Positions 51,791-60,954 are shown, counted from the first letter of the stretch. The stretch: DNA of 64,000 nt from an uncultured Clostridia bacterium (GCA_947625615.1 CANQPB010000010.1:1-64000); one strand, 5' to 3'. The notes: a model not told the origin generated them from the letters alone. Numbers and translations: made by a program.

Positions 51791-51843
51791 ACTCCCTTTT
51801 CATAACATGTCCTTGAAGGACGAGTAAGGAAAGGGAGTTTTTT
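51791..51843 (+). promoter_or_regulatory. Terminator-like hairpin abutting the Ca2+ ATPase start codon
   Basis: ACTCCCTTT (51791-51799) pairs with AAAGGGAGT (51830-51838), with an inner GTCCTTGAAGGAC arm in the loop. TTTTTT follows at 51838-51843, and the ATG starts at 51844. The stem includes the ribosome binding site GGGAG. It may be the end of the previous transcript, an attenuator, or both. Confidence 0.65.
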
Positions 51844-54474
51844 ATGCTTAATTACACCGGGCTGACAAACGAAAAGGCGGCGGAGATCCTAAAGGAGCAC
51901 GGCCGCAACAGTCTTAAGGGAAAGGCGCGCCCCGGGCCGCTGAAAATATTTGTCGGGCAGTTTCGCGACGTTATGGTGATGATCCTTCTTGCGGCGACGG
52001 CGGTCTCGGCGTTTTTGGGGGAGATATACGACGCGGCGACTATCATCGCCATAGTTCTCATGGACGCGGTGCTGGGGTTTATTCAGGAATACCGCACCGA
52101 GCGCACCCTTGAGGCCCTCGAAAAGCTCACCGCCCCGACGGCAAAGGCAATACGCTCGGGAAAGCTCTGCGAGATACCGGCGGCCGAGCTTGTTCCGGGG
52201 GATATTTTCACGGTGGAGGCCGGAGACAGGATTCCCGCCGACGGGAAAATTCTCGAAAACAACGATTTAAGGTGCGACGAATCGGTGCTGACCGGGGAAT
52301 CGGGCGGCGTAAAAAAGGAGGTTTTTTTCGGCGGTGACCTTAGCGCGCCCTCGCTTGCGGGGGCGGTGTATATGGGCACGGCGGCGGTAAGAGGCAACGC
52401 GGTCTGCGAGGCGGTGTTCACCGGCATGGACACCCAGATGGGCAGGGTCTCGGGAATGATAGATTCCGAGGGCGAGCAAAAGACGCCGCTCCAAAAAAAG
52501 CTCTCAAAGCTCGGAGGCACCCTCTGTGCGATATGCCTTTTGGTGTGCGCGGCGGTGTCGCTCTGCGGGATACTTCGTGGGCTGCCCCTCTTTGACATGC
52601 TTATGACGGGAATAACCATAGCTATAGCGGCTATCCCCGAGGGGCTGCCCGCTACGGTGACAATCTCCCTTGCGCTCGCCGTCAGGAGAATGCTTAAGCA
52701 GAACGCGCTCGTTCACAGGCTTCATTCGGTTGAAACGCTCGGCTGCACCGACGTAATTTGCACCGACAAGACCGGCACCCTCACCGAAAACAAGATGACG
52801 GTCACCCGGCTGTGGGCGGCGGACAGGGACTTCTGCCTGAGCGGCTCGGGTTATTCGGCGCGGGGAAGGCTGACCCTGCCCGACGGCAGCCCGGCCGAGC
52901 TCTCGGACGCCGTTCGGGAGGCGCTTACGGCCGCTGCGGCATGCTGCAACGCAAAAATTATCCCGCTCGGCGCGGACGGCTCCCGCGAGAGGGTGAACCG
53001 GCTTAAATTCGACATTTCGGGCGACCCGACCGAAGCCGCGCTTTTAATCGCCGCCGAAAAATGCGGGATCACAAAAAACGGCGAGATTGCGGGCCTGAGG
53101 CGCATTTCGGAAATCCCCTTTGACAGCGAGACAAAAAAGATGACCGTGACGGCAAGGCTTGACGGCCGCGAGGAGGTATATACAAAAGGCGCGCCGGGAG
53201 TGGTGCTTTCGGGGTGCACGCATATACTAACCGAAAGCGGCCCGCAGCCCCTTGACGCCAAAACCCGCCGCAGGATAACCGAAAAATGCGAGGAGATGGC
53301 CTCGGAGGCGCTGAGGGTGCTCGGGATAAGCAGGGGCTTTGAAAAGGGCGAGATCTTTCTCGGCGCTGCGGGAATGCAGGACGCCCCCCGCGAGGAGGCG
53401 GTGAAGGCTATTCGCGAGTGCAAGCGGGCGGGAATCCGCGTTGTGATGATAACCGGCGATCACCCGCTTACAGCAAGGGCAATTGCCGCAAAGACCGGCA
53501 TTTTAAGGGCGGGCTCAAGGGTGATCTCAAAAAATGAGCTCGACAGAATGAGTGACCGGGAGCTTGCTCACGCCTGCGGGGAGGCTTCGGTGTTTGCGAG
53601 GGTGTCGCCGCAGGATAAGCTTAGGATCGTGAACGCTCTTAAATCGCGGGGGCATGTTGTCGCGATGACAGGCGACGGCGTGAACGACGCCCCGGCCGTC
53701 AAGGCGGCGGACATCGGCGTGGCGATGGGCCGCACCGGCACCGACGTGACAAAGCAGGCCGCGGACATAATTCTTTTGGACGACAACTTCGCCACACTCT
53801 GCCTTGCGGTCAAGCAGGGGCGAACCATCTACTCGAACATAAGAAAGCTTGTGAGATACCTTATATCCTGCAATATCGGCGAGGTGGCGGTGATGTTTCT
53901 TTCAATAATGCTGGGCATGCCGGTGGTGCTTCTGCCGACGCAGATACTGCTTGTAAACCTTGTCACCGACGGGCTGCCGGCGGTTGCCCTCGGGCTGGAA
54001 AAGGCCGAAAAGGGCGTTATGCAAAGAAAGCCGGGCGATTTTTCGGGAAGCTTTGCGGGCGGCGGCCTTTGGCTGAGAATAGCCCTGCGCGGGGCGCTTA
54101 TAGGGGCGTGCACCCTCGGCTGCTTCGCCTACTGCCTGAAAACCGGCTACAGCCTTTCGGCGGCGCGCACCGCGGCCCTTATAACCCTTGTTCTCTCGCA
54201 GCTGATACATGTGTTTGAATGCCGAAGCGAACACGGCTCGGTATTCACGGTAAATCCGTTCGGGAACCCCGCGCTTTTTGTATCGGTGCTGACCTCGGCG
54301 GCGGCGCTCGCGGCGTGCATATGGTGGGAGCCGCTTTCGGCGGTGATGCAGACATTCCCTCTAAGCCCGATAATGCTCGCCCCGGCGGTGATATTCGCGG
54401 CGGCGGTGCCGGCGGCCGCGGGAATTATAAGCGGCTTTGCCGCGCTGGCAAATACAAAAAAACGGCGAAGGTAA
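51844..54474 (+). CDS. Calcium-transporting P-type ATPase, SERCA-like (P2A)
   Basis: This 876-aa protein has ten expected membrane helices and all P-type motifs: the actuator loop VLTGESGGVKKE, the phosphorylation site CTDKTGTLTENKMTV, KGAPGVV in the nucleotide domain, and MTGDGVNDAPAVKAADIGVAMG. Helix 4 carries IPEGLPATV, and helices 5-6 carry NIGEV and VNLVTDGLPA, which match the SERCA calcium ligands (Glu, Asn, Thr, Asp). It pumps Ca2+ out of the cell. GGGAG lies in the 3' arm of a hairpin just before the ATG. A terminator follows at 54484-54513. Confidence 0.94.
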   Translation: MLNYTGLTNEKAAEILKEHGRNSLKGKARPGPLKIFVGQFRDVMVMILLAATAVSAFLGEIYDAATIIAIVLMDAVLGFIQEYRTERTLEALEKLTAPTAKAIRSGKLCEIPAAELVPGDIFTVEAGDRIPADGKILENNDLRCDESVLTGESGGVKKEVFFGGDLSAPSLAGAVYMGTAAVRGNAVCEAVFTGMDTQMGRVSGMIDSEGEQKTPLQKKLSKLGGTLCAICLLVCAAVSLCGILRGLPLFDMLMTGITIAIAAIPEGLPATVTISLALAVRRMLKQNALVHRLHSVETLGCTDVICTDKTGTLTENKMTVTRLWAADRDFCLSGSGYSARGRLTLPDGSPAELSDAVREALTAAAACCNAKIIPLGADGSRERVNRLKFDISGDPTEAALLIAAEKCGITKNGEIAGLRRISEIPFDSETKKMTVTARLDGREEVYTKGAPGVVLSGCTHILTESGPQPLDAKTRRRITEKCEEMASEALRVLGISRGFEKGEIFLGAAGMQDAPREEAVKAIRECKRAGIRVVMITGDHPLTARAIAAKTGILRAGSRVISKNELDRMSDRELAHACGEASVFARVSPQDKLRIVNALKSRGHVVAMTGDGVNDAPAVKAADIGVAMGRTGTDVTKQAADIILLDDNFATLCLAVKQGRTIYSNIRKLVRYLISCNIGEVAVMFLSIMLGMPVVLLPTQILLVNLVTDGLPAVALGLEKAEKGVMQRKPGDFSGSFAGGGLWLRIALRGALIGACTLGCFAYCLKTGYSLSAARTAALITLVLSQLIHVFECRSEHGSVFTVNPFGNPALFVSVLTSAAALAACIWWEPLSAVMQTFPLSPIMLAPAVIFAAAVPAAAGIISGFAALANTKKRRR

Positions 54475-54483
54475 ATTTTACAG

Positions 54484-54513
54484 AACGGTATGGCGTAGGC
54501 CGTGCCGTTTTTT
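54484..54513 (+). terminator. Terminator after the Ca2+ ATPase gene
   Basis: AACGG(T)ATGGC / GCCGT(G)CCGTT is followed by TTTTAC, 10 bp after the stop codon and upstream of the blaI promoter. Confidence 0.75.
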
Positions 54514-54551
54514 ACGGGAAAAATTTCCGATAAAATATTTTTAAAAACCTA

Positions 54552-54580
54552 TTGACAATCTTAAACTATTGTGATAGTAT
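54552..54580 (+). promoter_or_regulatory. Promoter of the BlaI/M56 pair
   Basis: A consensus TTGACA (54552-54557) and TAGTAT (54575-54580) are separated by 17 bp. The palindromic operators overlap or follow it. Confidence 0.75.
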
Positions 54581-54606
54581 GTAGATACAAACTATTGCAA
54601 TAGTTT
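54563..54606 (+). promoter_or_regulatory. Tandem BlaI-type operators
   Basis: A perfect 18-bp palindrome AAACTATTGCAATAGTTT (54589-54606) and a related, imperfect AAACTATTGTGATAGTAT (54563-54580) are centred 26 bp apart. The first overlaps the -10 region and spacer; the second covers the +1 area. Their size and place match autoregulatory binding by the BlaI-family repressor encoded just downstream. Confidence 0.75.
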
Positions 54607-54626
54607 CAAAAAAGGAGTGTGCATAT

Positions 54627-54986
54627 ATGAACATCAAACTGTTTGATTCGGAGCTCAAGGTAATGGACGTTTTATGGCGGGAGGGCGACCGCACGGCCAA
54701 GCAGATCTCTCAGATTTTGGGAAAGAGCATCGGCTGGAACGTGAACACCACCTATACGGTCATAAAAAAGTGCGTTGCCAAGGGCGCAATTGAGCGCCGG
54801 GAGCCGAATTTTATCTGCCATGCGCTTGTCGCGAAGGAGAAAATTCAGCAGACCGAGGCCGAAGAACTGGTAAACAAGATTTTTGACGGCTCGGCCGATA
54901 AGCTTTTCGCCGCGCTGATAGGCAGAAAGGGACTTTCCGCCGAGGAGATCAAGCGGCTCAAAAAGCTGGTAGAGGATCTGGAGTGA
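54627..54986 (+). CDS. BlaI/MecI/CopY family transcriptional repressor
   Basis: This 119-aa winged-helix repressor has the family opening LFDSELKVMDVLWREGDRTAKQISQ and the recognition region NVNTTYTVIKKCVAKGAIER, then a C-terminal dimerisation helix bundle. Repressors of this family are cleaved or released after a signal from a partner M56 metallopeptidase, here encoded next with a 4-bp overlap. AAGGAG lies before the ATG. It probably represses its own promoter through the two palindromes upstream. Confidence 0.92.
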   Translation: MNIKLFDSELKVMDVLWREGDRTAKQISQILGKSIGWNVNTTYTVIKKCVAKGAIERREPNFICHALVAKEKIQQTEAEELVNKIFDGSADKLFAALIGRKGLSAEEIKRLKKLVEDLE

Positions 54987-57871
54987 GCGGTATGCCGATG
55001 TTGAGAATAATTGCTTCCGGCACGGCGATAATCGCCGCGATAGCCGTTTTCAGGGCGATATTCATAAACAGGCTGCCGAAAAGGGTGTTCGTCATCGCGT
55101 GGGAGCTTGCAATGCTGCGGCTTCTGATACCGATAACCCTTGAGCTGCCCGTTCTGCCCGCCGTTGAACCCGAAAAAACGGTCACGGCCCCGGCGGCGTA
55201 TGAGGATATCGGAGTGCCGGACAGCTATATCCCGCCGTATGCGCCCAAGACGGAGGGGCAGGATATTATCCGCCCGCAGACGGCATATTCAAACGCGGCG
55301 GCGCCGACTGAGGCCTCCCCTGCCCCGGTGCAAAAGGCAAAGAGAAAATTCCCGTGGCTCAGGATATGGGCTTTCGGCGCCTCGGCGATGGGGCTCTATT
55401 ATCTTGCGAGCTATCTTTATATCTTCCGAAAGCTAAAAGATTCCCTGCCAGTGGAGAACAGCTATGTTAAGGACTGGCTTTTTGTCTACCGGCGGGAGAG
55501 AAAGGTTTCGGTCAGGTATTCCGACCGCGTGAATTCGCCCCTCACCTACGGGGTATTCCGGCCGACGATAGTTCTGCCCAAGGATCTGACATGCTGCGAC
55601 GAAAACCGCCTCGGCTATATTTTGGAGCACGAATTTGCGCACGTCAAACATTACGACGCTCTGAAAAAGCCGATAGCGGCCGCAGTCCTCTGCCTTAACT
55701 GGTTTAATCCGCTCGTATGGCTGCTCTATTACCTTTACAACCGAGATATCGAGCTTTGGTGCGACGAATGCGTTCTGAAAAGTCAGGGTGGGAGAAACAT
55801 ACGCTCAGACTATGCCATGACGCTGATAACCATGGAGGAGCTGAGGGGGCATTCCACCCTTGTCAGCGCGTTCAGGAAAAATTCAGTTGAAGAAAGGATA
55901 GTATCAATAATGAAATTCAAGAAGTTGACGTTTATATCGGCTATTGCGGCGGTTTTGGTCGTGGCCGCGATAACGGTGACGATCATCGCCGTTTCGGTGG
56001 AGCCGGTGCCCAAAAAGGCGGAGGATAACCCGGAGGATCTTTCCGGGCAGGATATGAGCATTACCGGCCCCGCCATGATGATGCAGATGCATTATGTATA
56101 CGACGAAAACGCGAAGCAGGGCCGGGATTTTTTAAATCTTTCAAAGGGCGAGCATGTCGCGGCGGTATATAAATTCGACCGCGAGATCACCCAAGAGGAG
56201 GCCGACGCCCTGAGCGCCTGCGGAATTTTAAACGGCGAAAAGGTATATAAAACCGTGAAGACCCTGGCCGTCGGCGACATGGCGGCCTGCCTGTTTACGG
56301 CGCCGGAGGACGGAGAATATTCCTTCTCTGTAAACTTCGATCCCGACGGCAGTGCAATAAATTTCACCGCCGGGGAATTTACAACGCCCGAGGAGGGAGA
56401 AAATTCCATCTCGGTGAGCTACGGAACGATAAACTTCACCGCCGGGGCTTACCTTAAAAACGCCGAGGACGGCACATTCGGCGGCGCGGCAATTGACGAC
56501 AGCGAATTTGAAAACGCCGAGCCGGTTGAAATAGACCCCGCGGCGACGCCTCTTCCGAAAGAGGAAAACACCCCTCAGGTGAACGAGGATTCGGACGGCG
56601 GACACCTAACCGACGCGCTGCCCTATGCTCCGGACGGCACCTTGGACGAAACCGACAGGCTCGCCGAGCGGCATATGACCATTACCGGCCCCGCCGCGAT
56701 GATGCAGATTCACGACGTGTACGATGAAAACGGGCAGCACGGCTGGGACCTTTTAAATCTTTCAAAGGGCGAGAACGTAGCGGTGATATTTGAGCTTGAC
56801 CGTGAGGTATCCCCCGAGGAGGCCGAGGCACTCAGCGCCTGCGGCATCGCGGACGGGAAGACGGTTTACAGAACAACGAAGACAATAGCCGACGGAAGCC
56901 GGGCAATCAGCCTGTTTACGGCGCCGATGGACGGAGAGTATTCCTTCTCGGCAAATTTCGGCCTTGACGGCGTATCGGTAGGCTTCACCGCGGGGGCCTA
57001 TATTCAAAGCGCCGAAAACGGCGAATTCGGCGGCGCGGAACCTGTGGAGGTCGACCCGAGTTCCGAGCGAAGCTACGGCGACGGCGACAGCCTTGTAAAT
57101 GTAAGGATCTACGAAAACGGCAATGGCGAGATGTTCTATAACCTTTATACCGCCGTCGGCGGGCTGCCTATATGCCTGCAGCTCGACCCGGCCGACGCCA
57201 AAAACATCGGCCTTGACGGTATAGAATCCGGCGGGACGGTAACAGTTCCGAGGGAGGATTTCACCGGTTGGATTCTCGGTGACGGGGAAAATCTCAGCGC
57301 CGGCATGACCTGCTATGACGACGTGCTCGGATATGTCATACTTAACAACACCGACGGGGAGTATTCGGTCATAGAAGATCTTCACAACTCGATAAATAAG
57401 ATAGCGGAGGGGCTTCCGCAGGAGAAAGTTACCCTTGAGATCGCCAAAAAAGCCATCATGGATATAATCGATTTCGGGCCGAGGGATACCGTCGAGGTGA
57501 CCGAGGTGGGAAATATCTCTGGCGCAAGAGCTTCGGATAACGGCGACGGGACATGGCACCTTGAGACCGGGACATATGAACTCATCTGGGGATTTGACGG
57601 CACCGACAGAAGCCTTGACTACCGCCTGCCCGTTCAGATAATCTACTCTAAAGACGGGGCGGAGACCATGCTTTGCGACACTGCCGAAAGCGAAACAAGC
57701 GCGCAGTCATATAACCCCGGGCGGAGGGTTCTGACATTCAACGTCGTCGCCGAGGGTGATTACAGATTTTACATCAAAAACATCGGCGACCATTCGCTCC
57801 CCTTGAATACGCTGGCGCTCGTCTCTATCGGCGAGAGCCATGACGACGTCCCCTATTTAGAGGTAAAATAA
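54983..57871 (+). CDS. BlaR1-like M56 metallopeptidase with duplicated extracellular domain
   Basis: This 962-aa membrane protein has helices near residues 8-28, 40-55 and 130-150, and the M56 zinc motif HEFAHVKHYD (His216, His220) with ELWCDE (about 257-262). A further membrane helix lies at ~315-340. The ~620-residue C-terminal part should be outside the cell. It lacks the penicillin-binding motifs of BlaR1 and instead contains two copies of a domain beginning ITGPAxMMQ (about residues 357 and 564). The start is GTG at 54983, overlapping the blaI stop codon; ATG at 54992 with GGAG eight bases upstream is an equal alternative. It probably senses an envelope signal and inactivates the BlaI-like repressor. 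Confidence 0.85.
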   Translation: MSGMPMLRIIASGTAIIAAIAVFRAIFINRLPKRVFVIAWELAMLRLLIPITLELPVLPAVEPEKTVTAPAAYEDIGVPDSYIPPYAPKTEGQDIIRPQTAYSNAAAPTEASPAPVQKAKRKFPWLRIWAFGASAMGLYYLASYLYIFRKLKDSLPVENSYVKDWLFVYRRERKVSVRYSDRVNSPLTYGVFRPTIVLPKDLTCCDENRLGYILEHEFAHVKHYDALKKPIAAAVLCLNWFNPLVWLLYYLYNRDIELWCDECVLKSQGGRNIRSDYAMTLITMEELRGHSTLVSAFRKNSVEERIVSIMKFKKLTFISAIAAVLVVAAITVTIIAVSVEPVPKKAEDNPEDLSGQDMSITGPAMMMQMHYVYDENAKQGRDFLNLSKGEHVAAVYKFDREITQEEADALSACGILNGEKVYKTVKTLAVGDMAACLFTAPEDGEYSFSVNFDPDGSAINFTAGEFTTPEEGENSISVSYGTINFTAGAYLKNAEDGTFGGAAIDDSEFENAEPVEIDPAATPLPKEENTPQVNEDSDGGHLTDALPYAPDGTLDETDRLAERHMTITGPAAMMQIHDVYDENGQHGWDLLNLSKGENVAVIFELDREVSPEEAEALSACGIADGKTVYRTTKTIADGSRAISLFTAPMDGEYSFSANFGLDGVSVGFTAGAYIQSAENGEFGGAEPVEVDPSSERSYGDGDSLVNVRIYENGNGEMFYNLYTAVGGLPICLQLDPADAKNIGLDGIESGGTVTVPREDFTGWILGDGENLSAGMTCYDDVLGYVILNNTDGEYSVIEDLHNSINKIAEGLPQEKVTLEIAKKAIMDIIDFGPRDTVEVTEVGNISGARASDNGDGTWHLETGTYELIWGFDGTDRSLDYRLPVQIIYSKDGAETMLCDTAESETSAQSYNPGRRVLTFNVVAEGDYRFYIKNIGDHSLPLNTLALVSIGESHDDVPYLEVK

Positions 57872-57902
57872 AACTTTTCCGGCGCGGCATTATGCTTGGA
57901 AA

Positions 57903-57935
57903 ACGCAAAACCCTGCCGATAAGGCAGGGTTTTTG
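57903..57935 (+). terminator. Bidirectional terminator between the M56 gene and the COG2509 gene
   Basis: AAACCCTGCC-GATAA-GGCAGGGTTT is followed by TTTGC on the plus strand; the minus strand reads TTTTGCG after the stem. It lies between two convergent genes. Confidence 0.8.
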
Positions 57936-57938
57936 CAG

Positions 57939-59528
57939 TCAGTCATGATCCGGCGAAAAGCTCTCCATAACGCGAAGAGCGGTTTTTATGCCGTCGACTG
58001 CCGCCGACATTATGCCGCCGGCATATCCGGCGCCCTCGCCGCAGGGATAGAGATTTTTTGTACCGAGGGCGCAGCCGTTTTCGCCCCGGGTTATCCTGAC
58101 GGGCGACGATGTGCGCGTCTCGGGGCCGGTGAGAAGGGCTCCGGGGTCTTTAAAGCAGGACATGCTGCGGGAAAAAACGCGTATCCCCTCCCGCATGGCG
58201 CCGATCACGAAACCGGGGAGGATCCCCGAAAAATCACGGTCAATGGTGCCGGGGCGGTAGGTGGGCATAACGCTCAAAGACGGAGGCTTCGGGCCTCCCA
58301 AAAATTCGCCGACGGTGAGCGAGGGCGCATAAAAGCCGTTTGATTTGCAAAACGCCCGTCTCTCTATTTTTTGCGCGAATTCAACGCCGCCGAGCGCGCC
58401 CGAGGGGTAGTCGGCCGGGCTGACCGAAACTACGAGCGCGGAATTGGCGTTTCGGCCGTCGCGGGAATAGCGGCTCATGCCGTTGGTGACTGTTCCTCCC
58501 CTCTCGCTTGCCGCGGCGACTACCTCGCCTCCGGGGCACATGCAAAACGTATATACCGCCCTGCCGTCGGGCAGCCTGTGGGAAAGCTGGTATTCGCCCT
58601 TCGGGAGGCCGGCTTCGCCTGATTCCCGGCCGTAGAGGCTTATATCCACGTCGCGCTGAAGATGCTCTATCCTCGCGCCGACGGAAAAGGGCTTCGGCTC
58701 TATCAGAACGCCGTTTTTAAGCAGGAGTTCAAAGGTGTCGCGGGCGGAATGCCCCACAGCAAGGATAAGGGCAGATGTCTCGGTCTGAACGCCGGCGGCG
58801 CTGACGCTTTTGACGGCTCCGCCCTCAAGGTTTATGCCGTCAAGGCGGCTTTTAAAGCGTATCTCCCCGCCGAGGGAGATTATTTTTTTCCTTATATTTT
58901 TGACGACAACGCGCAGGCGGTCGGTGCCTATATGCGGCTTTGCCTGTAAAAGTATCTCTCGCGGGGCGCCCATTTCAACGAGCCTTTTTAAGACGTAGCG
59001 GCACAAAGGATCGCCTATGCGTGTGGTGAGTTTGCCGTCGGAAAAGGTGCCGGCGCCGCCCTCGCCGAACTGTACGTTTGAGGTCTCGTCGAGATCGCCG
59101 CCTTTCCAGAAGCTTTCTACGGCGGCGGTTCTTTCGTCAACTTCGGCTCCGCGCTCCAAAACAATCGGGCGGTAGCCCTGCTCGGCAAGAATTAAAGAGG
59201 CGAACATTCCCGCGGGGCCGAATCCCGCCGTAACCACCCTGCCGGGGCGCTTTTCGGAAGATATTTTTATCTCGGGCGAAACATCTTCAAACCGCCTGAC
59301 ATTTCGGCGGCCTTCAAGGCGCTTTTCCCGCTCGGGATCCTTTAAAACAAGCATAGCCGAGCAGACCGAATGGATATCTCCCCTGTCCCTCGCGTCGAGG
59401 GATATTTTATATATCCCCGCCTCGGCGACGTCGCCGTTTGACAGGCCGAGGGCTTTTCGGGCGAGGGATATTATTTCGGCCTCGGCGGCGCCGACCCGGC
59501 ATTTTATATTTGAGAGGATAATCGGCAT
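57939..59528 (-). CDS. FAD-dependent dehydrogenase-like protein (COG2509)
   Basis: This 529-aa protein has an N-terminal ~85-residue domain, the FAD-binding GFGPAGMFASLILAEQGYRPIVLERG (near residue 105-130) and DETSNVQFGEGGAGTFSDGKLTTR. It ends with a typical YPCGEGAGYAGGIMSAAVDGIK segment. The family is conserved in Bacillota and still without a firm function. The ATG at 59528 has GGAG seven bases upstream; the open frame extends 30 residues further through a GC hairpin and is not used. It is transcribed after the ybbR gene, or from its own unseen promoter. Confidence 0.88.
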   Translation of the reverse strand: MPIILSNIKCRVGAAEAEIISLARKALGLSNGDVAEAGIYKISLDARDRGDIHSVCSAMLVLKDPEREKRLEGRRNVRRFEDVSPEIKISSEKRPGRVVTAGFGPAGMFASLILAEQGYRPIVLERGAEVDERTAAVESFWKGGDLDETSNVQFGEGGAGTFSDGKLTTRIGDPLCRYVLKRLVEMGAPREILLQAKPHIGTDRLRVVVKNIRKKIISLGGEIRFKSRLDGINLEGGAVKSVSAAGVQTETSALILAVGHSARDTFELLLKNGVLIEPKPFSVGARIEHLQRDVDISLYGRESGEAGLPKGEYQLSHRLPDGRAVYTFCMCPGGEVVAAASERGGTVTNGMSRYSRDGRNANSALVVSVSPADYPSGALGGVEFAQKIERRAFCKSNGFYAPSLTVGEFLGGPKPPSLSVMPTYRPGTIDRDFSGILPGFVIGAMREGIRVFSRSMSCFKDPGALLTGPETRTSSPVRITRGENGCALGTKNLYPCGEGAGYAGGIMSAAVDGIKTALRVMESFSPDHD

Positions 59529-59548
59529 AAAATCACTCCGTAAACCGA

Positions 59549-59606
59549 GAGAATAGCAGGGGGCGCCCAAGAGCCCGGCTGCCCGGGCGGGGGTTCTGCT
59601 ATTCTC
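59549..59606. repeat. Long hairpin between the YbbR and COG2509 genes
   Basis: GAGAATAGCAG (59549-59559) pairs perfectly with CTGCTATTCTC (59596-59606), enclosing GCCCGG-CTGC-CCGGGC. There is no T-run on the minus strand. It stands 20 bp before the start codon of the COG2509 gene. Confidence 0.65.
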
Positions 59607-59631
59607 GTATAACGGCAAAATATTTAATGTT

Positions 59632-60954
59632 TTATTCGGCGGTTTCAGCCGGCTCGGTCTCTTCGGACTCTATCGGATTGAAGCTTGCGAGCACCTGCGT
59701 GTTGCCGGTGACCCAGACGTTCGGATAGTTCGGCGCGAAGACCGAAACCGTCAGAAATCGCTGGTCAGACCTGTTGTCGGCGGGGGTGTCGTAGTCTACA
59801 AGGTCTATCTGCCCGACGAAGTTTGAAGAATCGAGGGAGTTGATAACCTCCTCGGGGCCGACGGCGGTTACCCTTATTCTGTTCTGCTCGACATAGACGT
59901 TATACCCCGCGGGCTGATTGAGAAGCATTATCTGCGCGCTGGAAAGGGTAAACGACTTCGTTGTGTAGCCCTCAAGATCGAAATTGGCCTTTATCTCGTC
60001 TACGCCGGAGATGTTCGTATAGCGGCTGTCCTCGGGGATCTCAAAGCTCTGGACATAGCCGGGAATTATGCTTCTTATGTCTACATAGCCGACGATGCGG
60101 GTGCCGAGATCTTCTATCGAGCTGTCCTCGCTCTGGATAAGTATGCTGTCGGTGGAAAGGCGGTAGGGAATCGTGTTGACGTCTACGGCTTCGCAGTAGG
60201 AAAGCAGGGATATTCCCAAGGGAAGATCGCGGGTGATAAATACCGGCACCGAGACGGTGAACTGTTCGGTGCTCTTCTGAACCATTTCGTCGTTGATTAC
60301 CGCCCCGTTTGAATAGAGGGTGGTCTGGTTGACATTGAGCTTCTGGGTGCTCGAAAGGGTGAGGCTGCCCTCGAAGCCGAGCTTGCAGGAGGTGATCTGC
60401 TCGATGTGATCCTGCGGGCCGGAGATTTCAAGGGTTGTGGGCGAGACCTCGACCTTTGAGGGATCTATAACATGCCCCTCGGCGGCGTGAATGGCGCTGA
60501 GGTCTAACTCAAGGGTGCCGTCCTCGATGGAGAGTGTTTTTGTGGCGAGACGGTCGAAATCGATGTGAACCGACTGCGGGGCGACGCGGATATCGGTGAT
60601 GGTGTCGCCGTGGACGCTTTCGACTATCAGCGGGACGTTGTAGGAGCCGGAGCCGCGGACGTTGTCAAGATTCAGCCTTACTTTGATGTCGTCGTTGACG
60701 TATTTCGAGATCTCGGCCCTGCGGCCGTTGAAGGAAAGATTGACCGATTCGGTGTCTATGTTTATGATGGACAGGCCCTCAAGATCGGCCCAGGAGCCCT
60801 CGAGCGAGAGGTCTATCGGCACGTCGTAGAGGGTTTTTGTCATGTCGGGGAAGGCGGTCAGCGAAAGGATCACCCAGAGAATGATAGCAAGCAGCGCCGA
60901 AATTATCATCATTGAGATGTTTGAGACGCGCTCAGACCTTTTTTCTTTTCCCAT
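59632..60954 (-). CDS. cdaR: YbbR domain protein, CdaR-type regulator of CdaA
   Basis: This 440-aa protein has one N-terminal membrane helix (MMIISALLAIILWVILSLTA) and about four YbbR repeats outside the cell, seen from recurring I..P..V.I.GP patterns (VSPTTLEISGPQDHI; VTAVGPEEVIN). The tail is acidic. CdaR binds the membrane diadenylate cyclase CdaA and modulates c-di-AMP synthesis. Its start overlaps cdaA by 23 bp, and GGAAAGGAG precedes the ATG. glmM, often third in this cluster, is not here. Confidence 0.9.
   Translation of the reverse strand: MGKEKRSERVSNISMMIISALLAIILWVILSLTAFPDMTKTLYDVPIDLSLEGSWADLEGLSIINIDTESVNLSFNGRRAEISKYVNDDIKVRLNLDNVRGSGSYNVPLIVESVHGDTITDIRVAPQSVHIDFDRLATKTLSIEDGTLELDLSAIHAAEGHVIDPSKVEVSPTTLEISGPQDHIEQITSCKLGFEGSLTLSSTQKLNVNQTTLYSNGAVINDEMVQKSTEQFTVSVPVFITRDLPLGISLLSYCEAVDVNTIPYRLSTDSILIQSEDSSIEDLGTRIVGYVDIRSIIPGYVQSFEIPEDSRYTNISGVDEIKANFDLEGYTTKSFTLSSAQIMLLNQPAGYNVYVEQNRIRVTAVGPEEVINSLDSSNFVGQIDLVDYDTPADNRSDQRFLTVSVFAPNYPNVWVTGNTQVLASFNPIESEETEPAETAE

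Noticed and set aside
54627-57871. Classical bla/mec-type beta-lactam resistance locus
   Set aside because: The sensor lacks penicillin-binding motifs and no beta-lactamase or PBP2a gene is adjacent.
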